Part shown: one piece after another, positions 19,560 through 30,452 of the stretch
Layout of the letters: the number at the start of each line of letters is the position of its first letter
How positions within the stretch are numbered: the first letter of the stretch is position 1
NCBI GenBank assembly: GCA_019925095.2
Contig: CM034412.1
Coordinates: 15,538,001-15,602,000 of the forward strand
DNA: 64,000 bases
DNA from: Dendrolimus kikuchii
Taxonomy: Eukaryota > Arthropoda > Insecta > Lepidoptera > Lasiocampidae
Direction: 5' to 3'
Translations under genes and position numbers: made by a program
The notes under the pieces: generated by a model
The model's database searches: none
What the model was told of the DNA's origin: nothing
Seen by the model: the letters and a program-made list of their open reading frames with translations, nothing else

Positions 19560-20290
19560 TCTTCCCTTGCTTCTTCTTCAACGTCCCTTTGCCTTCTTCC
19601 GGCCATCGCAGCAGGGGGATTAGCAGGGGGATTACTTTTCGTACAGTACTGGGTCCTTTGTAAGGGTTAGACCTTACGCGGCGAGATTAAGCGCCACACG
19701 GCTTATGTGGGACTCTGGTACAGTCATTCCTAAATACACCACTAAACCTGAACCTGCCTCCCATGTGCTCGCACTTGACGTAAGAAGAAAATGAGACTTA
19801 GCACAACAACTTTTTATCCGTGCAGGAACGGAGAAAGAATACAATTTCCTGCGGCCGGGCGGCCTGTCGTAAGAGGCGACTTAACAACCCACAGCCAGGT
19901 GGTAGGGCATTTGCCCGACTGGATGGCTACCACCCCTGGTCTAAAGTATGTCGCCATAACAACCTTGAGTTGTGTTCCGGCAATAGTGACTAGTCTCCCT
20001 TAAGAGAGCAGCAGCGCATTTGTAGCAACGTTGGTGGTGCAAATGTCCGTAGGCGATGGTAACCGCTTTCCATTAAGTGGGCCGTCTGCCTGTCTGCTGA
20101 TCTCCTGCAATAAAAAAAAGAACATAGTTACGCCCATGCTTATCAGCGCATCAAGCCCTGAGAGTACCCCGGGAAGCGGGGTAAACTCACTTCACCAACA
20201 GAGGTTTAGTTTCACCGCATCCCCAGGTTCAGATGAACCCCTGTGGCATCTATTGTGCCAACCCCAAATTATCGGAAGGTGAAATAAAAG
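19560..20290 (-). pseudogene. R1-like LINE 3' UTR, split by R300
   Basis: 19560-19800 and 20120-20290 match the 3' part of the R1-like LINE at 12.2-12.5 kb (words TGGGTCCTTTGTAAGG, CTCCCATGTGC, GAGACTTAG, ACATAGTTACGCCC). The uninterrupted order is seen at 12328-12345. Confidence 0.5.
19816..20119 (+). repeat. R300 SINE-like element with 12-bp internal deletion
   Basis: CCGTGCAGGAACGGAGAAAG to CTGCAATAAAAAAAAG. It lacks the usual CCAGGTTCCAG word between GACTAGT and CTCCC. Confidence 0.85.
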
Positions 20291-21009
20291 GGAGAGAAAG
20301 TCAGGCTGGCAACGCGTAGGTCCCTGGTGTTGCAAACATTAATAGACAACCGTAAACACTGTCCATTACATATTTACATAAGCCACCTTCCTGTTTATGA
20401 TCTTCAACCAAAAAAGAAATGTAGGTCTTACTAGAAAAGAAATGAGTTTGACTCTTGGTCGGGGTGTTGTCTAGTCAGATCTTTTTACTTAATATGCACA
20501 ATTTTTTCTCAGCGATTTTTTAAGGAAATCATTTTTCTCAAATTCCAAAACAAAAAGTTATTTAATAATTGAAAAATCCTGTTCAAACTTCGACCCAGTT
20601 TTTTTGTTTTAATATTAGTCTGAAACAGTGTTGAGTCGTTAAACTTTGGTATCGTAAAAAGTCTTCAACAATAGTCTCTTCGGGATCATTGCAAACAAGA
20701 ATAAAAGAAATAAAGTCGGTTCCTTTTTCGATGCGAGAAAGTTGTATAAGTATAATGTTGTATAAGTCTCTAATGAATAAAGTAAATATTAAGCTCATTT
20801 ATATACGGTATAATATAAGGGATTTTAAAGGAAACAAGATTTTAATAAGGTAGAGATAAGACATTTCACAACAAACATATAAAAGAAACGTCAAGATTTA
20901 AAGAAGCGAGTACATAAGGAGCTATCATAATCTTTATTTTCTAAAATATCAAGGCAAGAGTTATTTTAATCACTGCTCAAATAATAATTAGGGCGCTATT
21001 TGACTATGT
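20291..21009. other. No gene recognised
   Basis: A LINE-3'-end-like word (CTGGTGTTGCAAACATTAAT) sits at 20322; the rest is AT-rich and non-coding by eye. Confidence 0.4.
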
Positions 21010-21420
21010 GTTTTATTCAAATGCGAATTAAAAAGATTCGAAGTATAAAATTGTTCAAAAGCTCCATTTAAATGTAGAATATAAAAAATATCCAAATGCT
21101 CCATTTAAAAATAGAACAAAAACAAAACATTCGGAATATAAAAATATGTCCAAAACTCGATTTAAAAATAGAACAAGAAGAACAATCGTAATACAATAGT
21201 TCAAAAGCTCCATTTAAAACTTAGAACAAAAATTAAACATTCGAAATTTAAATAATAATCAAATGCTCCATTTAAATATAGAACAAAAATTAAAGATTCC
21301 AGATATAAACAATTGTCCAATTGCTCCATTTAAAAATAGAACAAAAATTCAAGATTCCAAATATAAACAATTGTCCAATTGCTCCATTTAAAAATAGAAA
21401 AAGATTCGAAATATAAATCA
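21010..21420. repeat. Degenerate ~57-bp minisatellite, about 7 units
   Basis: The word GCTCCATTTAAA recurs near 21062, 21099, 21210, 21265, 21323 and 21381, with a CTCGATTTAAA variant at 21156, separated by AATAGAACAAAAATTAAAGA-like sequence. The last two units are nearly identical; the earlier ones are diverged. Confidence 0.75.
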
Positions 21421-21846
21421 GATGCCCCTCCCTCCCCCCTAAATGGACGATTTTGTACGGCGTCAACATGGAGGATAATAGCAATCTCGTTGCAGACCCC
21501 CAGAAGGCTTCAGTTATAACGTTGTGTAACGACTTCCCTTGATTGGTATTGGAGTTACATTATATTTATTGGATTTGTCGTGATTCCCGAAAGAGACGGC
21601 GTCCTAGACGAATGTTGCCAAAATTTATATTCCGAAACAAATCTGGACGTTTCTCTCAATCGGTGTAATCGGTATAACTTCGGTCAGAAGCTACTTTCGA
21701 CGTACTATTCTTGTTCTATTATTGTTATCATAGTTGCATTATTTTATGTAAAAAGCTGAGGGGAGGGAGTGTTATATAATAAACATCTCTAGTGTACTAA
21801 TAACTGCCTTTCACTTCGCACCTATCCAGCTGTCGAACGTAACACC
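21421..21846 (+). mobile_element. Possible 3' terminus of an LTR element
   Basis: A purine tract GAGGGGAGGGAG at about 21757-21768 stands directly before TGTTATATAATAAACATC, and a CGTAACA lies about 75 bp later. That is the order polypurine tract, LTR. No internal protein could be read upstream. Weak. Confidence 0.3.
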
Positions 21847-22067
21847 TTCCTAGTCTGTGTTCCTATCAAGCATTGCCCTGAATTCTTTTCTTACATTTTT
21901 TTTTAAGTTTCGGTAAGAATCCGGGTAACCTGGCCACACTAGTAAGAGCGTATTTGGTATAATATAACGTAATATACCAAGTTTACGTCAAGATAGAAGA
22001 TTATCTGTCTTGGAAATGTAATTGTTGAGGATCAGTATCGGATATTTCCTTCGTTACTTTTAAAATA

Positions 22068-22625
22068 TACATACACATACATACATAACTTCACGCCAGT
22101 TCCCTTGCGGGGTAGGCACGAACAACAGACCGCCATTTAGACCCATTCTTACACACCTCACTTGCTTCTTTGACATTCATAACTCTTGTCATGCACACTC
22201 GTCTGTTCTTAAGGCTCCTGACATCACCCTCCGCTAGTACACGATCAATTTAATAATAATAATAATAATAATCGGCAGACAAACACACATATTGTATATC
22301 CCCAAATTAAGCAAGTTACGCTTGTGTTATGGGTAATATACAACGGACTACTCTGGGGCCGATCCCAGACACCCAGACCATAGTAAATAACGGAGAAAAT
22401 ACGTTTTCCGAAATTTACTATACCAGGAATCGAACCCGGAACCTCTGCGTTGCAGTGAGGTACGCCGGCAAAGGCTTAGCCCGCTCAACCACAGAGGCCG
22501 TCATTTTGATCAATTTGATCATGGAAGGTGTGTCGTGGCCTTCCACGACTTCTGCATCCATCCACTTTTGCATTGTATATCTGTTTAGTCATTCTTTCAT
22601 CATGCATTATTTCCATTCTTTTAAA
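22068..22625 (-). mobile_element. L-ATGT LINE 3' end, split by a tRNA-SINE
   Basis: The family C-terminus is in 22068-22251 and continues at 22508-22625. The target of the SINE, GATCAATTT, is present once in intact L-ATGT copies and twice here (22243-22251, 22508-22516). Confidence 0.85.
22252..22507 (-). mobile_element. tRNA-derived SINE
   Basis: On the minus strand: GACGGCCTCTGTGGTTGAGC head with A-box-like and perfect B-box GGTTCGATTCC, tRNA-unrelated body, (ATT)n 3' tail. Boundaries are proven by the 9-bp duplication GATCAATTT. Confidence 0.9.
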
Positions 22626-22899
22626 ATATCTTCTTTATATAAATAAGGTCCCTGTAACAGTGTTTGAGTGCGATTAGCTCCGAAGCTACTCAACTGATTT
22701 TGATGATTTTTGTTCATTTTGCTGGATTTGTTCCAATTTAGGGCATAGGATAGGTTTTACTTTTATTTATTTATTAAGGATCACCAACATTTTTTTACAT
22801 TTGATCAGTTAATGGACTTATGACTAAGGTTTACAATGCGATGCAAAAACTAATTATAGGTAAACACAGCTTGCAATTTAATTTCTTCAATGATATTTA

Positions 22900-23045
22900 A
22901 TTAAACTCTGACCAGCGAGGAAACGTAGCCAGCCTTCTGGGCACCTTACCCATAGAAGACGGTGATCTAGGCTCAGTATTCTACTTGTAGTCTTGAGGGA
23001 CTATGAGTAGAATACAATACAAATAAGTTAAGTTTTCTTGCATTG
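22900..23045 (+). repeat. 3' end of the retroelement C-terminal domain
   Basis: AGCGAGGAAACGTAGCCAGC, CTTACCCATAGAAGACGG and the 3' UTR ending TTTTCTTGCATTGTATTTGA match 59.28-59.45 kb in reverse. Confidence 0.55.
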
Positions 23046-23488
23046 TATTTGATTATATGTAACATATAGCATTAAAATCATTGAAAATTAAACTATAATA
23101 ATAAATATAACAAAAAAAATATGTATAGATATTGAAATTTGTCTGTCCGTCTGTCTATGTCTAGGGTGGCCAACCGGTCGATCGCGGCGGTTAGTCCTGT
23201 CGATCGTGGCAAGACAAAAAATATAAGATCTAGATTTCTGGGCCTTACTTTCCAAAGACAAAAATATCCAGATTTGAAGAAATTTGTTGAACAACTGCAT
23301 TCGTGTTTTGGTTCAACATATTTATGAGAATCAGAATTTTCCTACTTAAAACAAATAAAAAATAATCACAGTTCTGGCTGGACAAACGCACATGCATTGA
23401 ATTCTTTAAGTTTGGCAATTTCTAAATACCAACCTGATTTTGAAAAACTAGATGCTCAGACGCAATGCTCACACTAAGAAGTAGTTAC

Positions 23489-23865
23489 ATACATACATAA
23501 CTTCACGCCAGTTCCCTTGCGGGGTAGGCACAAGCAACAGAGCGCCATTTAGGCTTATTCTTACACACCTCACTTGCTTCTTTGACATTCATAACTCTTG
23601 TCATGCACGCTCGTCTGTTCATAAGGCTCCTGACATCACCTTCTGCTAGTACACGATCAATTTGATCATGGAAGGTGTGTCGTGGCCTTCCACGACTTCT
23701 GCATCCATCCATTTTGCATTGTATATCCGTTTAGTCATTCTTTCCACATGCCCGAACCACCGGAGCATTCCTTTCCTTACCTTCACCCCGACACTCTCTT
23801 TCAGACCAATTCTCTTTCTTACTTCGGTATTACGAACGCGGTCCACGAGCGTCACTCCGCAGAAC
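23489..23865 (-). mobile_element. L-ATGT LINE nested in hAT
   Basis: Reverse (ATGT)n tail and the C-terminus including KVRKGMLRWFGHVERM; flanked by TAGTTAC (23482-23488, 23866-23872). Confidence 0.85.
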
Positions 23866-23995
23866 TAGTTACTAACATTAAATTTCAGTTGTATGTTAAT
23901 CTTTTTAATAAAATAAAATATACTACTTCTTCGCTGTCCCTCTCTAATTTTAGCTATATCTCTTTCCCTCTTACAGGCTTATTTTTTTTTAATTA

Positions 23996-24345
23996 TTAAC
24001 AACTCTACGGACTCGAGTTCCGTACCCTTTTTTACAACTTAATTTCTAGATTCAATTTTTTAAATTTAACACGCTTATTAGTTATTTTGGTTCTTGTGTG
24101 TGATAGTAATTTATTGATTTTTGTGTTGAGGTGTATGTATCTTACGAATAACTTATTATATTAATTTATTCTAGTTTTAATACTAAACTTATACTAATGT
24201 AGAGTGTATCTGTTACATGCTGGTGTTGTGAGGAAGTGCATGTGCAGTGTGGGCCTTATATCTATACTTATATATATTGTCCTATCTAGTGCCATGTGTG
24301 TTGTTTTTTTCTTACAAGCTTATTTGTATACTGAACTACATTGTT
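23996..24345 (+). repeat. Dispersed non-coding repeat (copy 1 of 3)
   Basis: CTACGGACTCGAGTTCCGTA, then ACTTATACTAATGTAGAGTG and TGTTGTGAGGAAGTGCATGT. Other copies are at 38.3-38.6 kb (same strand) and 42.7-43.1 kb (reverse). Lies inside the hAT remnant. Class unknown. Confidence 0.6.
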
Positions 24346-24666
24346 TAATTAAATTTAAATAAAAGTCCTTGGTAGATCGCAGACACTTCGGTCAGTAAAC
24401 AGTAGATCTTGGTTTTTATAAAGTTGGCCACCCCTGGTCTATGTCTAATTAATGTCTTTTTGGGCTATCTTTTTAGAAAATGAATTTTTGGAGTCAAAGT
24501 AAATATTCGTAACATCCTTGCTGCTATTGAGATTCTACACATTCTAGAAATAGGGGAGTTAGCACCTAGTACTGTTGTTCTTAATATGGGAAACAGGGGG
24601 GTTATAGGTTATTGAGGGGGTTTCGAAGGGACTCTTAGGCGAAATATATTATCTTACTTTTATTAA

Positions 24667-24869
24667 TCTTTATATATATAATTCTTCTGTACATGTGTTG
24701 ACAGTGAACTCCTCCTAAACGGCTGGACCGATTTGAATGAATTTTTTTGTGTGTGTTCAAGTGGATTCGAGGATGGTTTAGATTCACAATTGGACCCGGT
24801 AGGTGGCGCTGCAATCGGGTTCTAAATTTTATTTCTTCAGGGCAGAACAACGTCTGCCGGGACAGCTAG
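24667..24869 (+). mobile_element. Hel-C Helitron-like element (203 bp)
   Basis: TCTTTATATATATAATTC to CTGCCGGGACAGCTAG, flanked by A and T. Confidence 0.75.
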
Positions 24870-24907
24870 TGTTTTATATTTATTGTCATAAATGATTTAT
24901 TTGAGAT

Positions 24908-25440
24908 TTTATACATAATAATATCAGCCCATAAATGTCCCATTGCTGGGCTTAGGCCTTCCATTATAATAATAATAATAATAATAATAATCGGCAGACA
25001 AACACACACGTTGTATATCCCCAAATTAAGCAAGTTACGCTTGTGTTATGGGTAATATACAACGGACTACTACGATCCCAGACACCCAGACCATAGTAAA
25101 TAACGGAGAAAATACGTTTCCGAAATTCACTATACCAGGAATCGAACCCGGAACCTCTGCGTTGCAATGAGGTACGCCGGCAAAGGCTTAGCCCGCTCAA
25201 CCACAGAGGCCATCAGGGGATTATAGGGGGATATGGACAGTATATCCGCCACGCTTGTCCAAGACGGCTTGGCAGGTTTGATACATCGGTTATCTCGATG
25301 TGCAGGTTGCATCACGATGTTTTCCTTCACTGTTGTTAGCACTTGGTTGATGTACCAATATGCACATTAGGTCAGAAAACCTCCTAAGTGGTGCATGCGT
25401 TCCGGTGAGGATCGAACCCACGCCCTTTGAGTTTTAGACT
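24908..25440 (-). repeat. Dispersed lepidopteran repeat split by a tRNA-SINE
   Basis: ATCAGCCCATAAATGTCCCA and TTGCTGGGCTTAGGCC at the left, then after the SINE CGCTTGTCCAAGACGGCTTG, ATCACGATGTTTTCCTTCAC and GAGGATCGAACCCACGCCC. I recognise this as a common moth/butterfly interspersed repeat; the orientation given is tentative. Confidence 0.55.
24964..25214 (-). mobile_element. tRNA-derived SINE
   Basis: Same family as 22252-22507, with reversed B-box GGAATCGAACC and an (AAT)n tail at the left. About 10 bp is missing near 25070. Confidence 0.85.
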
Positions 25441-25536
25441 TAGATTTTATATAAAAACAAAAACATTGAGTGTTATATCGAGTTGAATATTGAAGATTGT
25501 TAATATTATAGTATTATTGTTCCAAAATATAATAAA

Positions 25537-25769
25537 CTAATGCCCGCGACGTCGTCCGCGTGGAATTTGTTTTCAAAACCTCCCGATTTTTAAACATTCT
25601 TCATTGGTACTCCGCTTCTATTAGTCATAGCGTTATGATATATAGCCTATAGCCTTTCTCGATAAATGGGCTATCTAATACTAAAAGAATTTTTCAAATC
25701 GGACCAGCAGTTCCTGAGATTAGCGCGTTCAAACAAACAAACTCTTCAGCTTTATATATTAGTATAAGA
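25537..25769 (-). mobile_element. Hel-A Helitron-like element
   Basis: Left edge CTAATGCCCGCGACGTCGTC (CTAA in place of CTAG), right edge TATTAGTATAAGA. Family words present throughout. Confidence 0.7.
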
Positions 25770-26588
25770 TAAATAGATATGCCAAGTGCACTCAGACCAG
25801 GGTCATAGTTTGTATTTTTGAGTCACTATAAATTACTTAATAGAAAGTACTTTCACGGTGAAATTACATAAGCCAATATTAAATAATACTTAGGTCTAAA
25901 ATATTTTTGAAGGTCTTCAGGTGGAAAATAAATACTGTTGTGTTTGAATTGCAATTCAGGAAATGCATGTTTATTGGATAAAAATACCGATTAATATTTT
26001 ATATTACATCACACATTTAGCTGCTAAACGAAATATAATATTTGATAATAATAAGCGCATTTGAACGATTACACGTGTCGCGGTGAGGTGAGGCGAGGTA
26101 TGCGCGGAGGGAAACACGGGGGCCCCGACTAGAAGCAGCGTTTCCGATTATTTGCGAGCGGTCGCCGTGGTGATTGGACGTCTGCGGCTACATATTCAAT
26201 AGGAAAAGTTGCCAGCATCAAAATTAATCGTTAATCATCAATTACCATAATAATAGCTTTGCTGTCAAATTGTTTCAATAGAAAAAGTTTAACACTTGTT
26301 TTTCATTTTGATATTGAAGTGGATTCCTTTTTTATCTGTGTGTTCTTTAAGTCCTCTTTTAAAAGGACGTTCAAGTTGTAAAAGTACTTTTGGAATAACT
26401 CATTGATTGCGAATAACTTTTAAAAAGCTTTCGAAAGTTTCGTTAAGTATTGTTTTGTATTTCAAAAGTCCAATAATTATTTTACAATTTTTTATTGCGA
26501 ATTGAACTTGGACTATATACACAGAAACTTTATCATGTACGTGATATGCACACCAGTATTCTGATCAACATTAAATATTATATTTACA
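25770..26588. other. No gene recognised; GC-rich patch
   Basis: Mostly AT-rich. 26060-26190 is GC-rich (GAGGTGAGGCGAGGTATGCG, GGGGGCCCCGAC) with no convincing frame; it could be an unrecognised LTR or exon piece. Confidence 0.35.
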
Positions 26589-26825
26589 CGTTTTTTTTTA
26601 TTGCAGGAGTTCATCAGACAGGCAGACGGCCCACTTGATGGAAAGCGGTTACCATCGCCTATGGACATTTGCAACACCAAAGGTGCTACAAATGCGCTGC
26701 TGCTCTCTTAACGGAAACTGGAACCTGGTCACTAATGCCGGAACAACGCAAGGTTGTTATGGCGACATACTTTAAACCAGGGGTGGTAGCCATCCAGTCG
26801 AGCAAATGCCCTACCACCTGGCTGA
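26589..26825 (-). repeat. R300 SINE-like element, missing its 5' third
   Basis: T-run to CCCTACCACCTGGCTG, then abruptly joined to R1-like LINE sequence. Confidence 0.8.
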
Positions 26826-26962
26826 AAGTCTCCACACAAGCCGATCAATTACTGTTTGGATTGCCCTTAGGGGAATGCCTCCATAATTGATAATGGTCTA
26901 ATCCCTTGCAAAGGACCCGGTATTGTGCGTAAATAGCATTTCCCTCGCCTGAAAAAAAAAAG
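26826..26962 (+). repeat. R1-like LINE 3' terminal fragment
   Basis: AGTCTCCACACAAGCCGATC and AATTACTGTTTGGATTGCCC match (reversed) 12206-12246. It ends in a run of A at 26952-26961, so this is the end of the element. Confidence 0.5.
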
Positions 26963-27268
26963 GTGGTCTGTCGTAAGAGGCGTGAAAACCCACAACCAAG
27001 TAATAAGGCGTGTGTGTGTGTGTATGCAGCCGTAACAACTTTGAGTTTTGTTGAGGCATTTAGTAATCAGATTCTGGTACTCCCTCAAGGTAGGCATCAC
27101 ATTGGTAGAACTTCTGGTGTTGCAAATGTCCATAGGTAGCCACTTTCGATCAGGTAGGCCGTCAACCTATTTGCTATACAAGCAATAAATATCCAAAAGC
27201 GATGGTAACCGCTTTCCAACAGGTGGGCCGTCTGCCTGTCTGCTGAACTCACGTAATAAAAAAAATCA
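26963..27268 (+). repeat. Two diverged R300 3' pieces
   Basis: 26963-27189 is an old copy (GTAAGAGGCGTGAAAACCC to CTATACAAGCAATAAA); 27190-27268 is a second 3' end (GCGATGGTAACCGCTTTCC to TAATAAAAAAAA). Confidence 0.65.
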
Positions 27269-27470
27269 GGAGTATTGGGAGACCCGACAGAAGTGACAAC
27301 TTAAACTAATCTAAGTTGGTCCAGTAATTTTTCCATGATCACTGAACAGACAGACTGGCGCCGTAACGCGTGACGTAACGAAGTACAATAGTTTACCCTC
27401 ACATAAGAAGTTATCACTTCAAAAATATCCACTTTTCAAAAAACGAACATGCTATATTTAAACTAAATTT

Positions 27471-27635
27471 CTTACATACATACATAACTTCACACCAGTT
27501 CCCTTGCGGGGTAGGCACGAACAACAGAGCGCCATTCAGGCTTATTCTTACACACCTCACTTGCTTCTTTGACATTCATAGCACTTGTCATGCAGGCTCG
27601 TCTGTTCTTAAGGCTCCTGACATCACCTTCACATC
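27471..27635 (-). mobile_element. L-ATGT LINE, 5'-truncated
   Basis: Flanked by ACTAAATTT (27462-27470, 27636-27644). Encodes the family C-terminus on the minus strand. Confidence 0.85.
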
Positions 27636-27644
27636 ACTAAATTT

Positions 27645-28119
27645 ATTCATGGTGCGAAAAGCAATACATACCTTGTATTTTCCCAGTCTTAACAATTCAT
27701 ATTTTTATTATAAGTATATATATAACCCTAGATCAGATATCAGTAACTACCAGACCAGAGAAAATGAAGGAAACCATAGAATATAAAAACCATATAGGTA
27801 TGAAACTAACATTTTGAATTTACATTTTGTTAAGGAATTGAAACAATAAAAAAAAAAAAATTAACACAGTTTGAATAACTTGAAATCTCTAGACAGCATT
27901 AAATATTATATATACTTACTTTAAAAAATTTTGAGTACTGAGTTAAATTTGTTAAGTACATGGTTTTTATAGCACCTCCGAGATTTTGAGCTCATAAAAA
28001 GTTTTCAAGACTAAAAAAGTAGGAACATAAAAAAGAAATTTTAACAGACCAAAGTTCTTCTTGAGTGTACTTATTAGTTATTTTTATGAACATAATACAT
28101 TTACTTCTGAGATGATGAA
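27645..28119. other. No gene recognised
   Basis: AT-rich unassigned sequence. Confidence 0.4.
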
Positions 28120-28131
28120 AACAATATAGAT

Positions 28132-28252
28132 ACATACATACATAAGTTCACGCCAGTTCCTTTGCGGGGTAGGCACGAACAACAGAGCGCCATTTAGGCC
28201 CATTCTTACACACCTCACTTGCTTCTTTGACATTCATAACTCTTGTCATGGC
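28132..28252 (-). mobile_element. L-ATGT LINE, 5'-truncated
   Basis: Flanked by a perfect 12-bp duplication AACAATATAGAT (28120-28131, 28253-28264). Confidence 0.85.
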
Positions 28253-28284
28253 AACAATATAGATGCCTACACAATAAATTCTAA

Positions 28285-28737
28285 TCTATACTATAATATT
28301 ATAAAGCTGAAGAGTTTGTTTGTTTGTTTGTTTAAACGCGCTAATCTCAGGAACCGCTGGTCGGATTTGAAAAATTCTTTCAGTGTTGAATAGTACATTT
28401 ATCGAGGAAGGCTATAGGCTATATATCATCACGCTAAGAATGTTTCAAAATTGTGGGTTTTGAAAGCAAATTCCACGACGTCGCGGGCACATCTAGTACT
28501 AATATATAAAGCTGAAGAGTTTTTTTGTTTGAACGCGCTAATCTCAGGAACTACTTGTCTGATTTGAAAAATTCTTTCAGTGTTAGATAGTCCATTTATT
28601 GACGAAGGCTATATATCATCACGCTAAGACCAATAGGAGCAGGGAGCACCAATGAAGAATGTTTCAAAATCGCGGGGTTTTTTTTAACTTATTTTTTTTA
28701 TCTATTCCACGCGGATGAAGTCGCGGGCAGAAGCTAG
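28285..28737 (+). mobile_element. Hel-A Helitron-like dimer (second junction type)
   Basis: TCTATACTATAATATTATAA at the left; first unit ends CGGGCACATCTAG at 28496 and is followed at once by TACTAATATATAAAG of the second unit, which ends GGGCAGAAGCTAG. The junction differs from the other two dimers. Confidence 0.7.
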
Positions 28738-29108
28738 TATTTTACATATAAAAGAACAGATGTTGAAATAATATTTTATCACGTAACTTTTAAATGACAT
28801 CATCCGCCAAGCTCTTGTAAAAATAAAACACTTGGAGTCTAATTTTGCTATGACTATCTTGTCAAAATCGCCGGACACTACGGTCTCAATTGTAAGCTTG
28901 CCTAATACCGGTATTCTGCTAATTCTAATGGTGTATCCGTGGCACGCCATTCTACAAATATTTACAAGCGAAAAGTCGCGAAATATCGGCTAATTGTAAT
29001 ACCAATTTTTTTCTACTATTATTTTGCCGCGATGATCATCATCATCATCATCATCATCCGAGCGCTAAATCCCGGTTGCGTACTAGTTAATTATTAGTGG
29101 TCCACTAT
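28738..29108. other. No gene; (CAT)n run
   Basis: Unassigned, with a short (CAT)n repeat at 29035-29058. Confidence 0.4.
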
Positions 29109-29116
29109 TACTAGTG

Positions 29117-29367
29117 GACGGCCTCTGTGGTTGAGCGGGCTAAGCCTTTGCCGGCCTACCTCACTGCAACGCAGAAGCTCCGGGTTCGATTCCTGGTATA
29201 GTAAATTTCGGAAACGTATTTTCTCCGTTATTTACTATGGTCTGGGTGTCTGGGATCGGCCCCAGAGTAGTCCGTTGTATATTACCCATAACACAAGCGT
29301 AACTTGCTTAATTTGGGGATATAGAATGTGTGTGTTTGTCTGCCGATTATTATTATTATTATTATTA
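29117..29367 (+). mobile_element. tRNA-derived SINE, best-preserved copy
   Basis: Head GACGGCCTCTGTGGTTGAGC. A-box-like TGGTTGAGCGG at 29128-29138 and perfect B-box GGTTCGATTCC at 29183-29193, 55 bp apart, as in tRNA promoters. The body runs to CTGCCGATTATT and an (ATT)n tail. ACTAGTG is found on both sides (29109, 29368). It landed at the end of a Hel-D relic. Confidence 0.9.
29128..29193 (+). promoter_or_regulatory. Internal RNA polymerase III promoter of the SINE (A and B boxes)
   Basis: TGGTTGAGCGG and GGTTCGATTCC, tRNA-like spacing. Confidence 0.7.
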
Positions 29368-29368
29368 A

Positions 29369-29488
29369 CTAGTGATCGAAACTCGACCAAAATTAATTTA
29401 AATTATAAGTTTGAACATTATTAAGGGTCTGTTGTCAAAGACTATACTTCTATAATCAAAGTTTTTGTTTCACGTATTAATATAATGA
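29369..29488 (-). mobile_element. Hel-D internally deleted derivative (120 bp)
   Basis: Begins CTAGTGATCGAAACTCGACC and ends TTCACGTATTAATATAATGA before T. Only the two ends of Hel-D remain. Confidence 0.55.
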
Positions 29489-29526
29489 TTTGTAATTGTT
29501 GTATAATTAATTTCATATATATATTA

Positions 29527-29772
29527 AAACAACCCACAGCCAGGTGGTAGGGCATTTGCCCGACTGGATGGCGACCACCCCTGGTCTAAAGTATGCCGCC
29601 ATAACAACCTTGAGTTGTGTTCCGGTATTAGTGACCAGGTTCCAGTCTCCTTTAAGAGAGCAGCAGCGCATTTGTAGCACCTTTGGTGTTGCAAATGTCC
29701 ATAGGCGACGGTAACCGCTTTCCATCTAGTGGGCCGTCTGCCTGTCTGCTGAACTCCTGCAATAAAAAAAAA
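29527..29772 (+). repeat. R300 SINE-like element, 5' truncated
   Basis: AACAACCCACAGCCAGGTGG to CTCCTGCAATAAAAAAAAA. Confidence 0.85.
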
Positions 29773-29974
29773 TTTAATATCTGTTCAGTTTATGATTATT
29801 ATTTGCTATTATAGAATTTATTATATCATTAAACATGGCCATCTGTATCGTGTGTCTTTGGTCTCATGTAAAATTGATACGTTTTGGCCACGAGACAAAT
29901 CATTATTGAACCCAGGGCCTTTTCTCATAAAATATTCAGAAAGCAGCCATTTCTCCTCGAAAGCCTCTAAATAG

Positions 29975-30219
29975 CATAGCTAGCGCGATTAGCAATTAGG
30001 CGTCGGACGGAATGCGGGTATAGGAGGCCGAAAAAACTAAAAATGAACATACTGCTGATACTACCACTTCAAGAAAAATTATCAATTCAGCCACTCAGCT
30101 ATATTGTACTCTCTTTGTTATACTCTTTAAATGTATAATGTATTTATAAATAATAATCATACAGTCCATTATTACGTCGAATTTTCATTTACAACCCGAG
30201 GTGCAACTGCCACCAATAG
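29975..30219 (+). repeat. BEL/Pao 5' LTR, first ~79 bp missing
   Basis: From CATAGCTAGCGCGATTAGC to about CTGCCACCAATAG. Nearly identical to 35788-36000 of the 3' LTR. The expected TGTTGCGG start is absent: the sequence switches to unrelated DNA at 29974. Confidence 0.75.
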
Positions 30220-30224
30220 TTTTT

Positions 30225-30242
30225 TGGTACTTCGCCGCCGGA
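30225..30242 (+). promoter_or_regulatory. Probable primer-binding site of the BEL/Pao element
   Basis: TGGTACTTCGCCGCCGG lies 5 bp after the LTR and begins with TGG, as expected for pairing with the CCA end of a tRNA. The tRNA is not assigned. Confidence 0.45.
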
Positions 30243-30385
30243 TAGAAGAATCGCAAAGAAGAAACGAGCAGTGTCTTTTGCTCCATCGAAACCTCAAGAA
30301 AGAAGAAAGACCAACTCTATACGGTCTCGTAGCGGCACCCTAAAGAAGAAAGAAGATTATTATAGAAGATCATCGTGGGCAGCCC

Positions 30386-30452
30386 GGACTACGTACTAGG
30401 AGACCAAGAGTTCCTGCCGGACTACGTACCAGGAGACCAAGAGTTCCTGCCC
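30386..30452 (+). repeat. 33-bp tandem duplication in the BEL/Pao leader
   Basis: GGACTACGTACTAGGAGACC and AAGAGTTCCTGCC occur twice in tandem with one base difference in the untranslated leader. Confidence 0.8.

Larger units (their letters stand above)
23161..24436 (+). pseudogene. hAT transposon remnant with C-terminal transposase fragment
   Basis: Inverted ends CTAGGGTGGCCAAC and the complement of GTTGGCCACCCCTG are flanked by a perfect 8-bp duplication GTCTATGT (23153-23160, 24437-24444), the hAT signature. About 40 bp in, a frame reads TFQRQKYPDLKKFVEQLHSC, FGSTYL and then a TGA stop (23325-23327) where a Cys codon is expected, followed by more of the hAT dimerisation region (KYQPDFEKLDAQTQC). 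The rest of the transposase is deleted. An L-ATGT LINE and a dispersed repeat lie inside. Confidence 0.75.

Noticed and set aside
21757..21846. A full LTR of only ~75 bp
   Set aside because: Too short for known LTRs and no partner LTR nearby; kept only as a low-confidence terminus.
29183..29193. GGTTCGATTCC as part of a true tRNA gene
   Set aside because: It lies in a SINE with several copies; no cloverleaf or anticodon arm could be drawn.
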